This document shows positions 43,660 through 53,212 of a DNA stretch of 64,000 nt, one piece after another; position 1 is the first letter of the stretch, and each line of letters starts with the position of its first letter. The position numbers and the translations under genes were made by a program. Origin of the DNA: Coemansia sp. RSA 487 (lineage: Eukaryota > Kickxellomycota > Kickxellomycetes > Kickxellales > Kickxellaceae); the NCBI GenBank assembly GCA_027577595.1, contig JANBRJ010000077.1, positions 1 to 64,000 of the forward strand, read 5' to 3'. The notes beneath the pieces were generated by a model that saw nothing but the letters and a program-made list of their open reading frames with translations, was not told where the DNA came from and did no database searches.

Positions 43660-43769
43660 ACTAAGTATAAAAAAGGTAAAGTTGAATAAATATGTGGTTG
43701 AGGTGTTTCAAACTATGAGAATAAAAGTAGCTTTTCTCTTGAAGCGAAACTATTCTGGGGAGGACGATG

Positions 43770-43779
43770 TTTATATATG
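43770..43779 (-). promoter_or_regulatory. TATA box of the xanthine dehydrogenase gene
   Basis: CATATATAAA on the minus strand, about 110 bases upstream of the ATG at 43659. Confidence 0.5.
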
Positions 43780-43972
43780 AAAGACAGATTGTACTCTTTT
43801 TTTTACAAGTAAGATTAGATGAGAGATGAAAGAGAAGGAAAGCGCGGGAAATAAAGGCAAGGTGAAAGAGAGAAAGCCTTGCAGCAACAAAACGGGAGCT
43901 TCGCATTGTTCCGTACAACAAGAGCTGCATTGTCTGCAGATTGGGCAGTGTATGATTTGCTTCTTTGAACGG

Positions 43973-44368
43973 TCACATGCAACCAGCGAGAAGATGAAAG
44001 CTTCTTTTTGAAGCTGTTTTAACCAATAACCTAATAGCTAACTGTTGTCTACATAAATAACTAAATTCCCCGAAAACGGAACAATATGACGGGTTGTTCG
44101 CCAATTTGGTCCTACAATTCGGCTGAGCTGCATACAACCTTTTGCGGTTCACAAAATAAGCCGAGTCGCTTTGATTGTCCAAAAACTGAACAAATTCACT
44201 TTCTTCCAGCACTGAAAAATACACTTGCCTTTTTGATGGCATTATTTGTGCATTTGCTAAAGTATTCTTTATCGCCTTTATTAGAATATTCAGCTTGGAA
44301 ATATCTGCTATGCAATTTTCCCACTCCAAAGCTACTTTAACGTCACATTGTATATTACACTTTAACAT
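43973..44368 (-). CDS. small paralogue of a local tandem family (copy 1, diverged)
   Basis: First ATG at 44368 (the longer frame starts at TTG). The first 60 residues share the pattern of the copies at 44481, 46136 and 47019: C-D-V-K-V-A-L-E-W-E, a K-L-N-I-x-I-K segment, then V-Y-F-S and F-V-Q-F where the others have V-Y-I-S and F-K-I. The remaining 70 residues have no counterpart in the other copies and may be read-through into non-coding DNA after loss of the normal stop. Probably degenerate. Function unknown. Confidence 0.4.
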   Translation of the reverse strand: MLKCNIQCDVKVALEWENCIADISKLNILIKAIKNTLANAQIMPSKRQVYFSVLEESEFVQFLDNQSDSAYFVNRKRLYAAQPNCRTKLANNPSYCSVFGEFSYLCRQQLAIRLLVKTASKRSFHLLAGCM

Positions 44369-44480
44369 ATTTCTTGCATGAAAACGGCAGGAAAAAGCCC
44401 AGTGCACCAAATGGTTTTTTTTATATCAATATGATCGAGCTTGAATACAAATCCCACTACAGTCCACAAGTTGACTAGTT

Positions 44481-44812
44481 TCATTTACCAGAAGGTTTGT
44501 TATGCTTCTTTTTACTAATCTTAAAATACCCAGTGTCGCTGATATAAACCCACGTTGCCTTCTGGATATCCTTATCTATGCACTTGCTGAACACCTTTAT
44601 TGCGTTCCTGTCTTCACTCTAATTTGCGATTTAGAAATGAACTTATATATAGTAGCGTCTTCCCATTCGATGGCTGCTTTGACTCCATTAACATCACAGT
44701 CATGGTTTAGTGTAAGCACTCCCAAGTACCTGCCCCCAGGATCAGGCATTTTCACCTTCTTGCGAGGGCTTTTGGTGGCAGAATCCAATAAAAGAGGAGG
44801 AACATAGCTCAT
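44481..44812 (-). pseudogene. small paralogue of the local tandem family (copy 2, frameshifted)
   Basis: ATG at 44812; the first 71 residues read in one frame (S-P-R-K-K-V-K, then D-V-N-G-V-K-A-A-I-E-W and Q-I-R-V-K-T-G). The family's C-terminal half continues in the next frame: N-A-I-K-V-F-S-K-C, then A-T-W-V-Y-I-S-D-T-G-Y-F-K-I, stop at 44481. A single lost base near 44604 explains it. The preserved second half argues that the break is recent, or that the assembly has an error here. Confidence 0.6.
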
Positions 44813-45440
44813 GAGGAAAATTGTTAAACTCTTAATTGATAAACTATGAAAAGAAACTATTGCAAATCTTGGGAAATGGCAAGGGCACGTTGTTTCTTGT
44901 TGCTTTTATACCATTTTCTAAATAAGCTTCAAGTGAACATTTGGCAATTGTTTTTTCTTGGTCCTCCATTTGTTGTTTCATAAGTCTTGGTTTTGCATAT
45001 TTCTTGCGATATGAAAATACAAAACAGCAGCAAAAAAGGAAAAACGCCCAATATTTACACAAAGAAATGTATGCCGCATTATGAAAAAGGAATGGCAAAC
45101 GACTGGGAACTTCTTTCAACAAGAAATAAATTTACTACAAAGGAAAAATTATACACTGTGGGCAGCAAGCAATGGATATAGGCCAGTGGTAAATGGAATT
45201 GCATTTTCTCCAATTTATCCACATTGTTTCTAGCGTATATGTGAGCCTTCTATACACTGGAGCAATGCTTTAGCGGAAGAGACTGGTAGGTACAAGTACT
45301 ATATCTGTGACACTTTTGCCATGGACCCGGGATAAAATAACACAGAGTAATTATTCGATATCTTGTTTCTCAAACTAGATATAAGAAGAAAAAATACTTG
45401 TCTTCCTCAGAAGGCAATGACCCTCGGGAAACGCTGTCCT

Positions 45441-45468
45441 TATATGTAACAGGGGGCCGTTACATATA
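45441..45468. repeat. perfect inverted repeat, 10-bp arms
   Basis: tatatgtaac, eight-base loop agggggcc, gttacatata. It could form a stem-loop in RNA or mark an element end. Confidence 0.8.
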
Positions 45469-45502
45469 GTGGACTATTGCATTGTTAGCGCTTAGTGGCT
45501 GT

Positions 45503-45526
45503 GCAAACCCATTGTCATGGGTTTGC
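45503..45526. repeat. perfect inverted repeat, 9-bp arms
   Basis: gcaaaccca, six-base loop, tgggtttgc, 34 bases after the previous hairpin. More GC-rich than the surroundings. Confidence 0.8.
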
Positions 45527-46135
45527 CTCGCATACGACACTCACACTAGCGTGACAATATCAGTGCAAACTTTTTAACTTTTCTTTTTTCTTGTCTTAAT
45601 ATACATAAGGAAATATAAGGGGGAGACAATGTTTTTTACTTTCAGAAAAAACACAAGCCAGCCATCGTCACCATATTCAGATGTGTGCTTTTTTTAATAA
45701 AGAGGTCTTTATTTATTCAACCTCTCCATACTGTATTTGGTTGCAGATAGACTTTGGATCTAGCTTGTTTTTTCCGTTTTGTCTAAGGCTCACTTAATTT
45801 CAGCTGTAAAGGCACATAGTTAAATTCCTGGGCCAGCTGTGCTTTTTTTCGGTTGTTGTTTCCCATCGTTTCGGTTCTCGCAACATATCGCACACATTGT
45901 TTGCAACTATGCTGTTTGTTGTCTTTTCTCTGAACCGGAACCACGATCAAAAACAATATTTGCAATGCTTACACACCAATTGGCTGCTTTGATCATTGTG
46001 TTGCAAGTTCAAACGCGATTAGCATTTAAGTAAAAAAATAATCTCCCCACTATAGTGGACTTTGCACATGGACTTTGTGTGATTTAGAAATCTTGACTAG
46101 TTATTGTTGGTTTTCTAATAAAATAACTCTATTGA

Positions 46136-46387
46136 CTAATCTAGCCTGACAATTTTAAGATATCTTTTTTTGCCAATGTAGACATGCGTAGCCTGTCCGA
46201 TATATTCTCTACTACAGTCCTTGAGATTCTTTTTCCCCTTGTTTGTACGAATCGTAATATCCAGTTTCCAAACTGGTTCTTCTATTTTTGCCACCCATCC
46301 CAGGGCAACCTTGACGTCGTCTTTAGCACAGTTGCATTTTAGCTTTAGCTCCCCTAAACATGTATATGCTGCTTTTGTTTTTGGCAT
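46136..46387 (-). CDS. small paralogue of the local tandem family (copy 3)
   Basis: 83 residues from an ATG at 46387, intact. It carries D-D-V-K-V-A-L-G-W, W-K-L-D-I-T-I-R-T, K-N-L-K-D-C and, near the end, H-V-Y-I-G then L-K-I. These line up with copies at 44481 and 47019 at constant spacing. No signal peptide or membrane segment; basic overall. The pattern of alternating strands and one helix would fit a small alpha/beta domain, but I do not recognise it. Confidence 0.6.
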   Translation of the reverse strand: MPKTKAAYTCLGELKLKCNCAKDDVKVALGWVAKIEEPVWKLDITIRTNKGKKNLKDCSREYIGQATHVYIGKKRYLKIVRLD

Positions 46388-47018
46388 TTTCTAACAAACT
46401 ACTAATGTCAAGTAGAAGGCGAAAAAGGTGTAAAATTGGTTTCAATGAAAAATAAAAAATTCCGACAATCGAGGTGCTCGTTGTTGTTTATAAACCTTTC
46501 ATTTTCTTGATAACCTCAGCAATTCCCAGTCAACAACACTCCTCTTTCTACTGTGTTTCATTTGAAATTATAAAGCCTGACTTATCGCTGCCATTTACTT
46601 TTTGCATAGATCAAGGCAATCGAATATACTGATTTACGACTTTCCTTTTTTGTTTAAAGGTTTGACAAAAAGGGAAAAATGTGAGGAAGAGATATTAATA
46701 AAGACTTTAAAGCAGATGAAAGATTTCATACAATCTAAAGAGCTCTGAACGGTGGAATTTGCTGAAACCTAAAGAAAATCGCAAAACCACTGGTATTGCA
46801 ATGGTCTGTTCTATTTCCATACTATATAATAGGTATTGGAAAAATGTAGATGAAAAGCTAGACAGCCATTTAGCATTACATATTTCACGACCAGCACTAT
46901 TCTTCTTGATCAGGCAAATAATGCAAAACGTAACTGCTGGCTTCGTTTGCATCCACACTCTAGATAGTTGTTTTTTTAAAACATCTGCGTTTGTTAATGA
47001 ACATAATATCCATATTTT
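46388..47018. other. intergenic region between family copies 3 and 4
   Basis: AT-rich. An open minus-strand frame at 46707-46958 does not match the neighbouring family and has no other support. Confidence 0.45.
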
Positions 47019-47315
47019 TCATAATCTAGAGGTTGGCGCGTTTCTTTTAATCTTAAAAAGCCCAATTCCACTGATGTAGACATTCATCACCTTATCTGCT
47101 TCCTCGTCTGTACACTTTTTCAGCTCCTTTATTGCTTCTCCTGTGCGTATCCGAATTCTGAGCTTGGTAGTAGACCGCCTTATCTTATTATTCAGTGCCA
47201 AAGCGAGTTTGACACCAGCTATCCTACTGTGATTTTTTAATTCAAGTATCTCCAAGTTCCCATTTTTACGCTTGTTTATTTTCACTTTTCGAGGTATGTT
47301 GACAGCGATAGACAT
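47019..47315 (-). CDS. small paralogue of the local tandem family (copy 4)
   Basis: 98 residues from the ATG at 47315; the longer frame begins at GTG far upstream and is not used. Basic N terminus (I-P-R-K-V-K-I, matching S-P-R-K-K-V-K in copy 2). Then come A-G-V-K-L-A-L, K-L-R-I-R-I-R-T-G, I-K-E-L-K-K-C, and V-M-N-V-Y-I-S with F-K-I at the end. This is the cleanest copy and defines the family. Unrecognised; intact frame plus paralogy support it as a real gene. Confidence 0.65.
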   Translation of the reverse strand: MSIAVNIPRKVKINKRKNGNLEILELKNHSRIAGVKLALALNNKIRRSTTKLRIRIRTGEAIKELKKCTDEEADKVMNVYISGIGLFKIKRNAPTSRL

Positions 47316-48098
47316 TATAGCACTTGATTGGTGATAGAAATGTGGAATGTAAAAGGTACTTTGAATCTTGTTTATTGAGAATGATAAGAGCCTTTCCAAC
47401 TTTGGAGACACTCTATTGCTAGGTTTATACATCTTGTAAAGGGTTACAGTGCACACTTGGGGACATTTGCTTTATACATTAGTAAAGTCACATCGCATCA
47501 CTATCGTCGATGACACAGACGTTTTCAAGCATTGGTTGGAACAGCTGACCACAATTTCCAATGCTTTCTCCAACCCTTAGAGAAAGTAAATGTGCGAACG
47601 GGTAGTGGACAAGGACAGATATTACCAGGACTTTTCTTTGACGGGAGGGGGTGCTAAAAGGGTAGAACGTTCATGAGACGGTTGTTTTTATAGATTGTGT
47701 TGGCTGTGATAATTGATGATTTAGTAATCAGGCATAGCTTTAAGAAATAACAGGTTTGGGCTTTATTTTTCAAAGAAGGGAGGTTTGTGAAAATATATAC
47801 CACACTTAATGATCGACATTTGTTTGTTTTCCAAACTGGAACAAACTTGTCCACCAAAGTAATTGCTTCCCCAGTTTATTCTTTGTAACTTACAAAGGAA
47901 CTATGTGAAGCTTTGCATTTCCGCAGCATACCATCAATTCTTGCGTTCTTGTGTTGGTTTTAAGAGGACATGGAAATCAGGCAAGTTTTTTTTTCGTTTC
48001 CTTTTCTCTTGCATTAGAAGCTTTCTTTCTTCCACCCCTTTCCATCAACGCTCTTGTTTTCTTCTTTCATCGTTTAACTTGCTCGCTGGAAAAACAAG
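47316..48098. other. divergent intergenic region
   Basis: Upstream of the minus-strand small gene and the plus-strand CLPTM1-like gene, with a C/T-rich leader from about 47985. No other feature is supported. Confidence 0.5.
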
Positions 48099-50057
48099 AT
48101 GGCCACCAGTGCTAACTGTGGCACAATTTTCAAGCGCATCGTTAAAGCGGTGTACTTGTTGTACTCGCTGCTAACTGTTGCAAGCTTCCTTGTTGGTTAC
48201 ATTTTGATCTACAGATATTTGGAGGCGCCGCCAGCAACGCTCAACCGCCAAAGCCCGCCACCGGAAAGCAAAGACCCTACGCTCTACCGTCTGTCGTGGC
48301 AAGAGACCAAAGCCGAATACGAAGCAAAAGTGTATGCCTCGCAGATTGAACTTGTTAACAAGAACAATGCTGAACAGTTCTTTAAGACAGCGCAAGAGCT
48401 GTGGCACATAGAACCGCATACTCTGGATGACAGATACCCGACATACAAGACCCGCGTCAAAGTCGATGTACCTCAAGATGCGCTGGAGAAGCAGACGAAT
48501 GCTCTGTATGCGCATATTTTCATCCAAAAGAAAGGAGGGTTTGCTCCGTATCCTAATGTAACGGACCCGTTCATGGTGCACGCGTACACGAAGCTAGTGA
48601 AGTGGAAGCCCATTCATCCGACACCCATTGACTCTGCTATCTCGTTTATCAAGTTTGAGAGCAACATCGCAGTGGACTACGAACTCGTTGCGACAAAGGG
48701 CGTTTCTTGGGCCATGGTGCTGGAAAACCATGCGTTCACAAAGAAAGAGCTGCCGTTTGGAATCATCATCCCCAACAGTCCAAGCAAAAACAAGGAGGGA
48801 AAGACAGCGTATACATACAACCCGCCGTTGCTGTCAAACATGTTTACCAAGAACAGATGGCCCGAAAATAAGCTTTCCTTGCAGACCGCACGGACCATTG
48901 ATGTGGCGCTGGAGCTGCAAGGGATAAAGCTCCGGTGGATCAAGCCCAAGATGCTGGCGCTGCTGATGATGCCGGCGGCAAACAACCTGACGATGACTCC
49001 GATCACTGTGCCTGTTGCCGACCCCAAGCATCCGGACAGGGAAAAGAAGATGACGGTTTTCAAGCCGGTGCTCTACATTGGCAACGAGTCGCTTGTGGAC
49101 TTTGTTGGCTCGCGTGGGATCCACGTGTATCTCCGCGCGGCGCTGATCCTGACCATGATGTACTTGGTGCAACTGAGTATTCTATACATTGGCATATGTT
49201 TCCTTATGGCGCCAAAGCGCAGGTGGGTTGGGTTTTCGCGCACGGCCTTTGTCATTTGCATCACCATTTACGGCCTGTCAATCCCTACTGTAGCGGCTAG
49301 CGTCGGTATTATATCTGCTGTGCTCAACCCCCTCAACGCACTCATCGCCTGCCTTGTGCTTGTGATGCTTGATATCCCGAGGGACCCGAGGAAATGGAGC
49401 GAGTACTGGAAGAACCGCCATGTTTTGCAAAACCAGCAGCCGCCGGCGGGGTACCAGCTTCTGGAGGACACTGAGCTGGACGAGGCACCACTATCCGCCT
49501 CTAGCACCAGTACCGAAAGGAATCGCCGCATGTCAGCAAGCAATGACGACGAATTCGAGCTGGGCGACGAAGGTGCAGCCACCTCCACAACAGCATCATT
49601 GCAGGTGCCAGTCAAGGTGGATCCGCACGAACATATCACAAACATCCGCAAGAGCATCGACCAAGTGGCCATGCGGTGGTTTGTGCTTTCAGTGGGGCCG
49701 ATACTGGTTCTGTCGTCGCTTTTGACGCTGTTCAGCAGTAAGCCAATGTCGCTGGGAAGCGTGCTGGCATTCGTGGTGCAGTTGTGTGTCGTTGTTAGCA
49801 ACGTCTATGGAGCTGTTTGGCTTGTACCGCAGATCCTCGTCAACAGGCGTGCACAGTCAGGGTCGCTGCTTCCGCCTGCATTCCATATTTGCAGTGTTAT
49901 CAATGGTGTGCTGATCGTGGCGCTGATGTGTACTTTGCATCTTTCCAGTGTTTTGGTGAGCCCGCTGAAGCTGTTTTACTGGGTGGCATGGGTGTGCAAT
50001 CTCATCGCTGTAGGGCAGTGGATAAAGTACCGCCGCCTCTCACAGCAGCTCGAGTGA
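48099..50057 (+). CDS. divergent CLPTM1-like multi-pass membrane protein
   Basis: 652 residues, ATG at 48099. One N-terminal membrane anchor (residues about 13-38) is followed by a luminal-type domain to about 345. This contains V-D-V-P, A-L-Y-A-H-I-F-I-Q-K-K-G-G-F and a Y-N-P-P-L-L-S-N-M-F segment. These are placed like the corresponding Y-I-H-V-Y-F-T-K-S-G and Y-Y-P-I-I-Y-F-N-D-Y blocks of CLPTM1/CLPTM1L. Hydrophobic segments follow at about 345-370, 380-405, 408-425, 535-560, 565-590 and 600-625. An acidic Ser/Thr-rich loop interrupts them (about 450-510). CLPTM1-family proteins sit in the ER; CLPTM1L scrambles GPI precursors and CLPTM1 retains receptors. The match is partial, and the family's C-terminal blocks are not obvious, so the assignment is tentative. 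Multi-pass topology is secure. Confidence 0.7.
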   Translation: MATSANCGTIFKRIVKAVYLLYSLLTVASFLVGYILIYRYLEAPPATLNRQSPPPESKDPTLYRLSWQETKAEYEAKVYASQIELVNKNNAEQFFKTAQELWHIEPHTLDDRYPTYKTRVKVDVPQDALEKQTNALYAHIFIQKKGGFAPYPNVTDPFMVHAYTKLVKWKPIHPTPIDSAISFIKFESNIAVDYELVATKGVSWAMVLENHAFTKKELPFGIIIPNSPSKNKEGKTAYTYNPPLLSNMFTKNRWPENKLSLQTARTIDVALELQGIKLRWIKPKMLALLMMPAANNLTMTPITVPVADPKHPDREKKMTVFKPVLYIGNESLVDFVGSRGIHVYLRAALILTMMYLVQLSILYIGICFLMAPKRRWVGFSRTAFVICITIYGLSIPTVAASVGIISAVLNPLNALIACLVLVMLDIPRDPRKWSEYWKNRHVLQNQQPPAGYQLLEDTELDEAPLSASSTSTERNRRMSASNDDEFELGDEGAATSTTASLQVPVKVDPHEHITNIRKSIDQVAMRWFVLSVGPILVLSSLLTLFSSKPMSLGSVLAFVVQLCVVVSNVYGAVWLVPQILVNRRAQSGSLLPPAFHICSVINGVLIVALMCTLHLSSVLVSPLKLFYWVAWVCNLIAVGQWIKYRRLSQQLE

Positions 50058-50956
50058 ACGTTTTTTTCTTTTCTTTCTTTCCTGACAGTTGGCAAATATA
50101 TTTGTTTGTTTACTTTTTTCATTTGGCACCACGCTTCATGTTGCGTTCAGAGAGGGTTTTCTCATGCAAGCGATATTGCTTGCTCATTTTTGACAGATAT
50201 TACTGCATTTTTGAAACTGGGCAAGCGGGGTGACGATGCCCTGGCGCAATGACCAATTTTTTTTACTGCACTCATGTATCAGGGAAACAATGGCGATATA
50301 TGCCGCGTGACGTCTTCTTATCCTTGTTGTGAATGGTGGAAAAAAGCAAATGCCTCGCCACCTTTTTTTTTATCACGCAACAATCTTGTCTTGTTTTGAC
50401 TGACAAATGCATTCGCCTTTTATTCTCCTTTTGGTTTGTCTTCCAAAACGCACCGACCAATGGATTTCGGGGAGATATTGGCTGCAGTGCAAAAATATAT
50501 CGCAGCAGGTGGGAAAATGCGAAAAGCTGATTTGTCAGAAAGGCCGCGCTTATCGTCTTAATGTGGTGGGAAAAAGCGAACCAACTAAAACATCCGAAAG
50601 GCCCAGCTTTTGGATTTTATCCTATCTCTTTGGCTGGTGCAACCATTATGCACATGCAGTGCGTGTGCCAGCTTGTGTGCTCCATTCCATTTACTTCGTT
50701 TTTTGTCCTGTGCACTCTCATGCGTATTATTGCAAATGAGTTTTTTTTTACAAGCTGCGGGCACCGGAAAATTGAAAAATCCCGACTTTCGTCCATCTCC
50801 CAATTTCTCGTATAAAAGTCACCAAAGCTCAATCCTTCTTTTTTCCCCCTTGTTTCGTGCATTTTATTCGATTGGATCCTTTTCTTCTTCCTTTTTCTTC
50901 GTTATCAAAGCAAAACAAACGATTATTATTATTATCATTACTGAATTATTGAAGCC
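50058..50956. other. intergenic region, promoter of the 50957 gene
   Basis: No gene supported. It holds the TATA box at 50811 and a C/T-rich leader. Long T runs near 50260 and 50365. Confidence 0.5.
50811..50817 (+). promoter_or_regulatory. TATA box of the 50957 zinc-finger gene
   Basis: TATAAAA, 146 bases upstream of the ATG, followed by a pyrimidine-rich leader. Confidence 0.55.
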
Positions 50957-51277
50957 ATGACCTTCTCTTCATCTAGCTCACTCTCATACCAACCACATAT
51001 TAGCCGTCGCCGGTCGTCCGTGGTTTCAAGCAATGGTGGTCTTTCGCCCATCGACACAACAACACCCGCACTTGCGCTTGGAGGCATGACCTCGCCTTCG
51101 CCAAGAAACCCTTCTCCGTCCCTCGAGTCGCCTACAGCATATGGCGCTTCGGCTATTGACTACACGTATGTTTGCCAGAAGTGCGGGTTCGGTACAGAAT
51201 TACTGAGCGTCTACATGCCACACACTGCTTATCCTTGCGGTGAGCAGCCAATGGAATACGCTTGGGGCAAACTGTGA
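50957..51277 (+). CDS. 106-residue single zinc-finger protein
   Basis: ATG at 50957. The first 70 residues are Ser/Thr/Pro-rich with R-R-R-S and several S-P sites, likely disordered and phosphorylatable. The C terminus has C-Q-K-C, twelve residues, His, four residues, Cys (C-x2-C-x12-H-x4-C). This nearly matches the fingers at 30537 and 34590. It ends with a short E-Q-P-M-E-Y-A-W tail. No signal peptide. A good TATA box and C/T-rich leader support expression. Function unknown. Confidence 0.65.
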   Translation: MTFSSSSSLSYQPHISRRRSSVVSSNGGLSPIDTTTPALALGGMTSPSPRNPSPSLESPTAYGASAIDYTYVCQKCGFGTELLSVYMPHTAYPCGEQPMEYAWGKL

Positions 51278-51835
51278 ATAATAATAAGTTCAACAGCAGT
51301 AGTAAATAAGGAGGGGGCCCTTTCTTTCATCTTCAGAATTTTATTCCAACTTCTCCTCTCTCTCCCCTTTTGTAACTGCTTTTGTTTATTTCTGTGGCTT
51401 TTCACGATCCCCTTCCCGTTTCCTTTCCCTTCTGGAATCTATTAGGTTTTCTCCTATCTTTTCACGTGTACTGTATTATTCAAATAAACAATGTAAATCC
51501 AATATCCCGATATCCAGAATGTTTTGAATCCAGAAAAAAAACAAAGAAATTTCCTATCTTGATTTTAGTGCAAATCAAGGCTAGGTAATCAGATTTGTTG
51601 ATCTGGTAACTTTTATTTTATTTTATTTTTTCTAGCAGATCGGCAAGAAAAAAATTCTTTTTTTTTTTTTCGTTTTGTTTGTTCAGCCGCATTTATTCTT
51701 GCGCGTATTTCGATAAAAGAAAAGAACCAACGACAAAATCTTTTCTCTTCTCTCCTTTCAACATCTCTCTACCTTATTTCTTCTTCATATAAAAGAATAT
51801 TTTTTTCATTTTGTCTGTACATAGCAAAAAGAAAA
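51278..51835. other. intergenic region and leader of the nucleolin-like gene
   Basis: Contains a run of about fourteen T near 51660 and a CATATAAAAG element at 51786-51795, about 45 bases before the ATG of the next gene. No gene seen. Confidence 0.5.
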
Positions 51836-53059
51836 ATGACCAAGGCAACATCATCGTCAAAGAGCACCAAGAAGGTAAATACATCAAACGAAGAAACTCG
51901 ATTTTTTAATATATATATATATATGGATCATAATTCAAGAATCATTTAAACTAAAACTATTTGATGCTTTTGTTGTTGCTATTTTGAACCTTGTGATTAG
52001 GTCTCCAAGAAGGAGCAGCGCAAGCAAAAGGAAGTGAGCGAGGATTCTGACTCCTCTGCTGTTTCTGACTCTTCAGACAACGAGTCTTCTGATTCTTCTG
52101 ACGAAGAGGAGGAGCAAGCTGCATCTTCTAGCGAGAAGAACGAAGCTGACTCTGCTTCTTCTTCTGACGATGATTCTGATGAGGAGAAGAAGTCTGAGGG
52201 TGGATCCGATAGTGACGATTCTTCTTCTTCTGATGATGATGATAATGAGGAGGAGGCTGAGTCCGAGTCCGAGTCTGAGGACGCTGGAAAGCGCAAGGCT
52301 TCGTCGGACGTCGAGATGGAGGACTCTGAGGGAGGCGATTCGGACGAAAAGGCTGCCAAGAAGCAAAAGACCGACGATGCATCTGAGGAGACCAAGCTGT
52401 ACTCCGTATTTGTCGGCAACCTGGCGTTCTCCGTGACCGACGATTCGCTTGCAGAGGCGTTTGGAGAGTTCGGCGAAGTCGTGGCCGCGCGTGTGGCGAT
52501 GCAGCCCAACTCGGGGCGGTCCCGCGGATTCGGATACGTCGATTTCGCCACCGAGGATGGCCAGCAGAAGGCCACCGAGGCTGCTGAGTTTGAAATAGAC
52601 GGCCGCATGGTCCGTATGGAGAAGACTGATGGACATGCACGTGACGGCAAGCAGACGCGTGGCGGAGCCGCTCAGGGCGGCTCGACCAACGAGCCTTCCA
52701 AGGTCCTGTTTATCGGCAACATGTCGTTCCGGTCGACGGAGGACAGCGTGCGCGCGGCGTTTGAGGAGTGCGGGACTGTTGTATCGGTCCGCATCATCAC
52801 GGACCGCGAGACCGGCCGCCCCAAGGGCTATGGCTATGTGGAGTTTGAGACCGTCGAGGAGGCGGCCAGCGCCATGCAGTGGAACAACACTGATCTGGAC
52901 GGCCGCAACATCCGCCTGGACTACTCGACTCCTCGTCCCAGCGGCGGCAATGGTGGCGGCGGCCGCGGCGGCGGTCGTGGTGGTTTCCGCGGAGGACGTG
53001 GTGGAGGCTTCCGTGGTGGACGCGGAGGCGGATTTGGCGGCGGCCGTGGCAGATACTAA
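51836..53059 (+). CDS. nucleolin-like Gar2/Nsr1 protein (one intron)
   Basis: Exon 1 (51836-51874) encodes MTKATSSSKSTKK. The intron is 51875-52000 (GTAAAT...GATTAG, 126 nt). Exon 2 (52001-53059) starts VSKKEQRKQKE. Product 365 residues. The apparent start at 52034 is a GTG inside exon 2. The N-terminal 125 residues are alternating acidic and Ser tracts, typical CK2 substrate. RRM1 (about 137-210) has V-F-V-G-N-L and R-G-F-G-Y-V-D-F. RRM2 (about 232-305) has L-F-I-G-N-M and K-G-Y-G-Y-V-E-F. The tail is an RGG box with about ten GGRGG/GGFRG units. This is the nucleolin/Gar2/Nsr1 architecture, acting in pre-rRNA processing in the nucleolus. The short first exon with an intron right behind the start codon is common for ribosome-biogenesis genes in fungi. 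Confidence 0.94.
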
Positions 53060-53212
53060 AAATTTACACTTCAAAAGCTAGTCCCCCTTTTTTTTATTGC
53101 TGATTTTCTTCTACATCTCTCTTCTCTCTTTTCTTCCCCCCTTTCCTCAAATCCCCTGGTTTTCTGTGGAACTTTTTCCTTCCATTGCTCGTGTTAAATA
53201 ACAAACATTTAA

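Larger units (their letters stand above)
44813..46135. other. intergenic region with two hairpins
   Basis: 1.3 kb, AT-rich, between family copies 2 and 3. It carries the hairpins listed separately (45441-45526) and a perfect palindrome ccactatagtgg at 46047-46058. The string tatagtggact occurs at both 45464 and 46051. No gene is supported. Confidence 0.5.

Noticed and set aside
45441-45526. tRNA or small nuclear RNA
   Set aside because: Hairpins are present but there is no cloverleaf, no GGTTCRA box and no snRNA signature.
46707-46958. possible fifth copy of the short tandem family
   Set aside because: Lacks the V-K-x-A-L and V-Y-I-S/F-K-I pattern in any frame.
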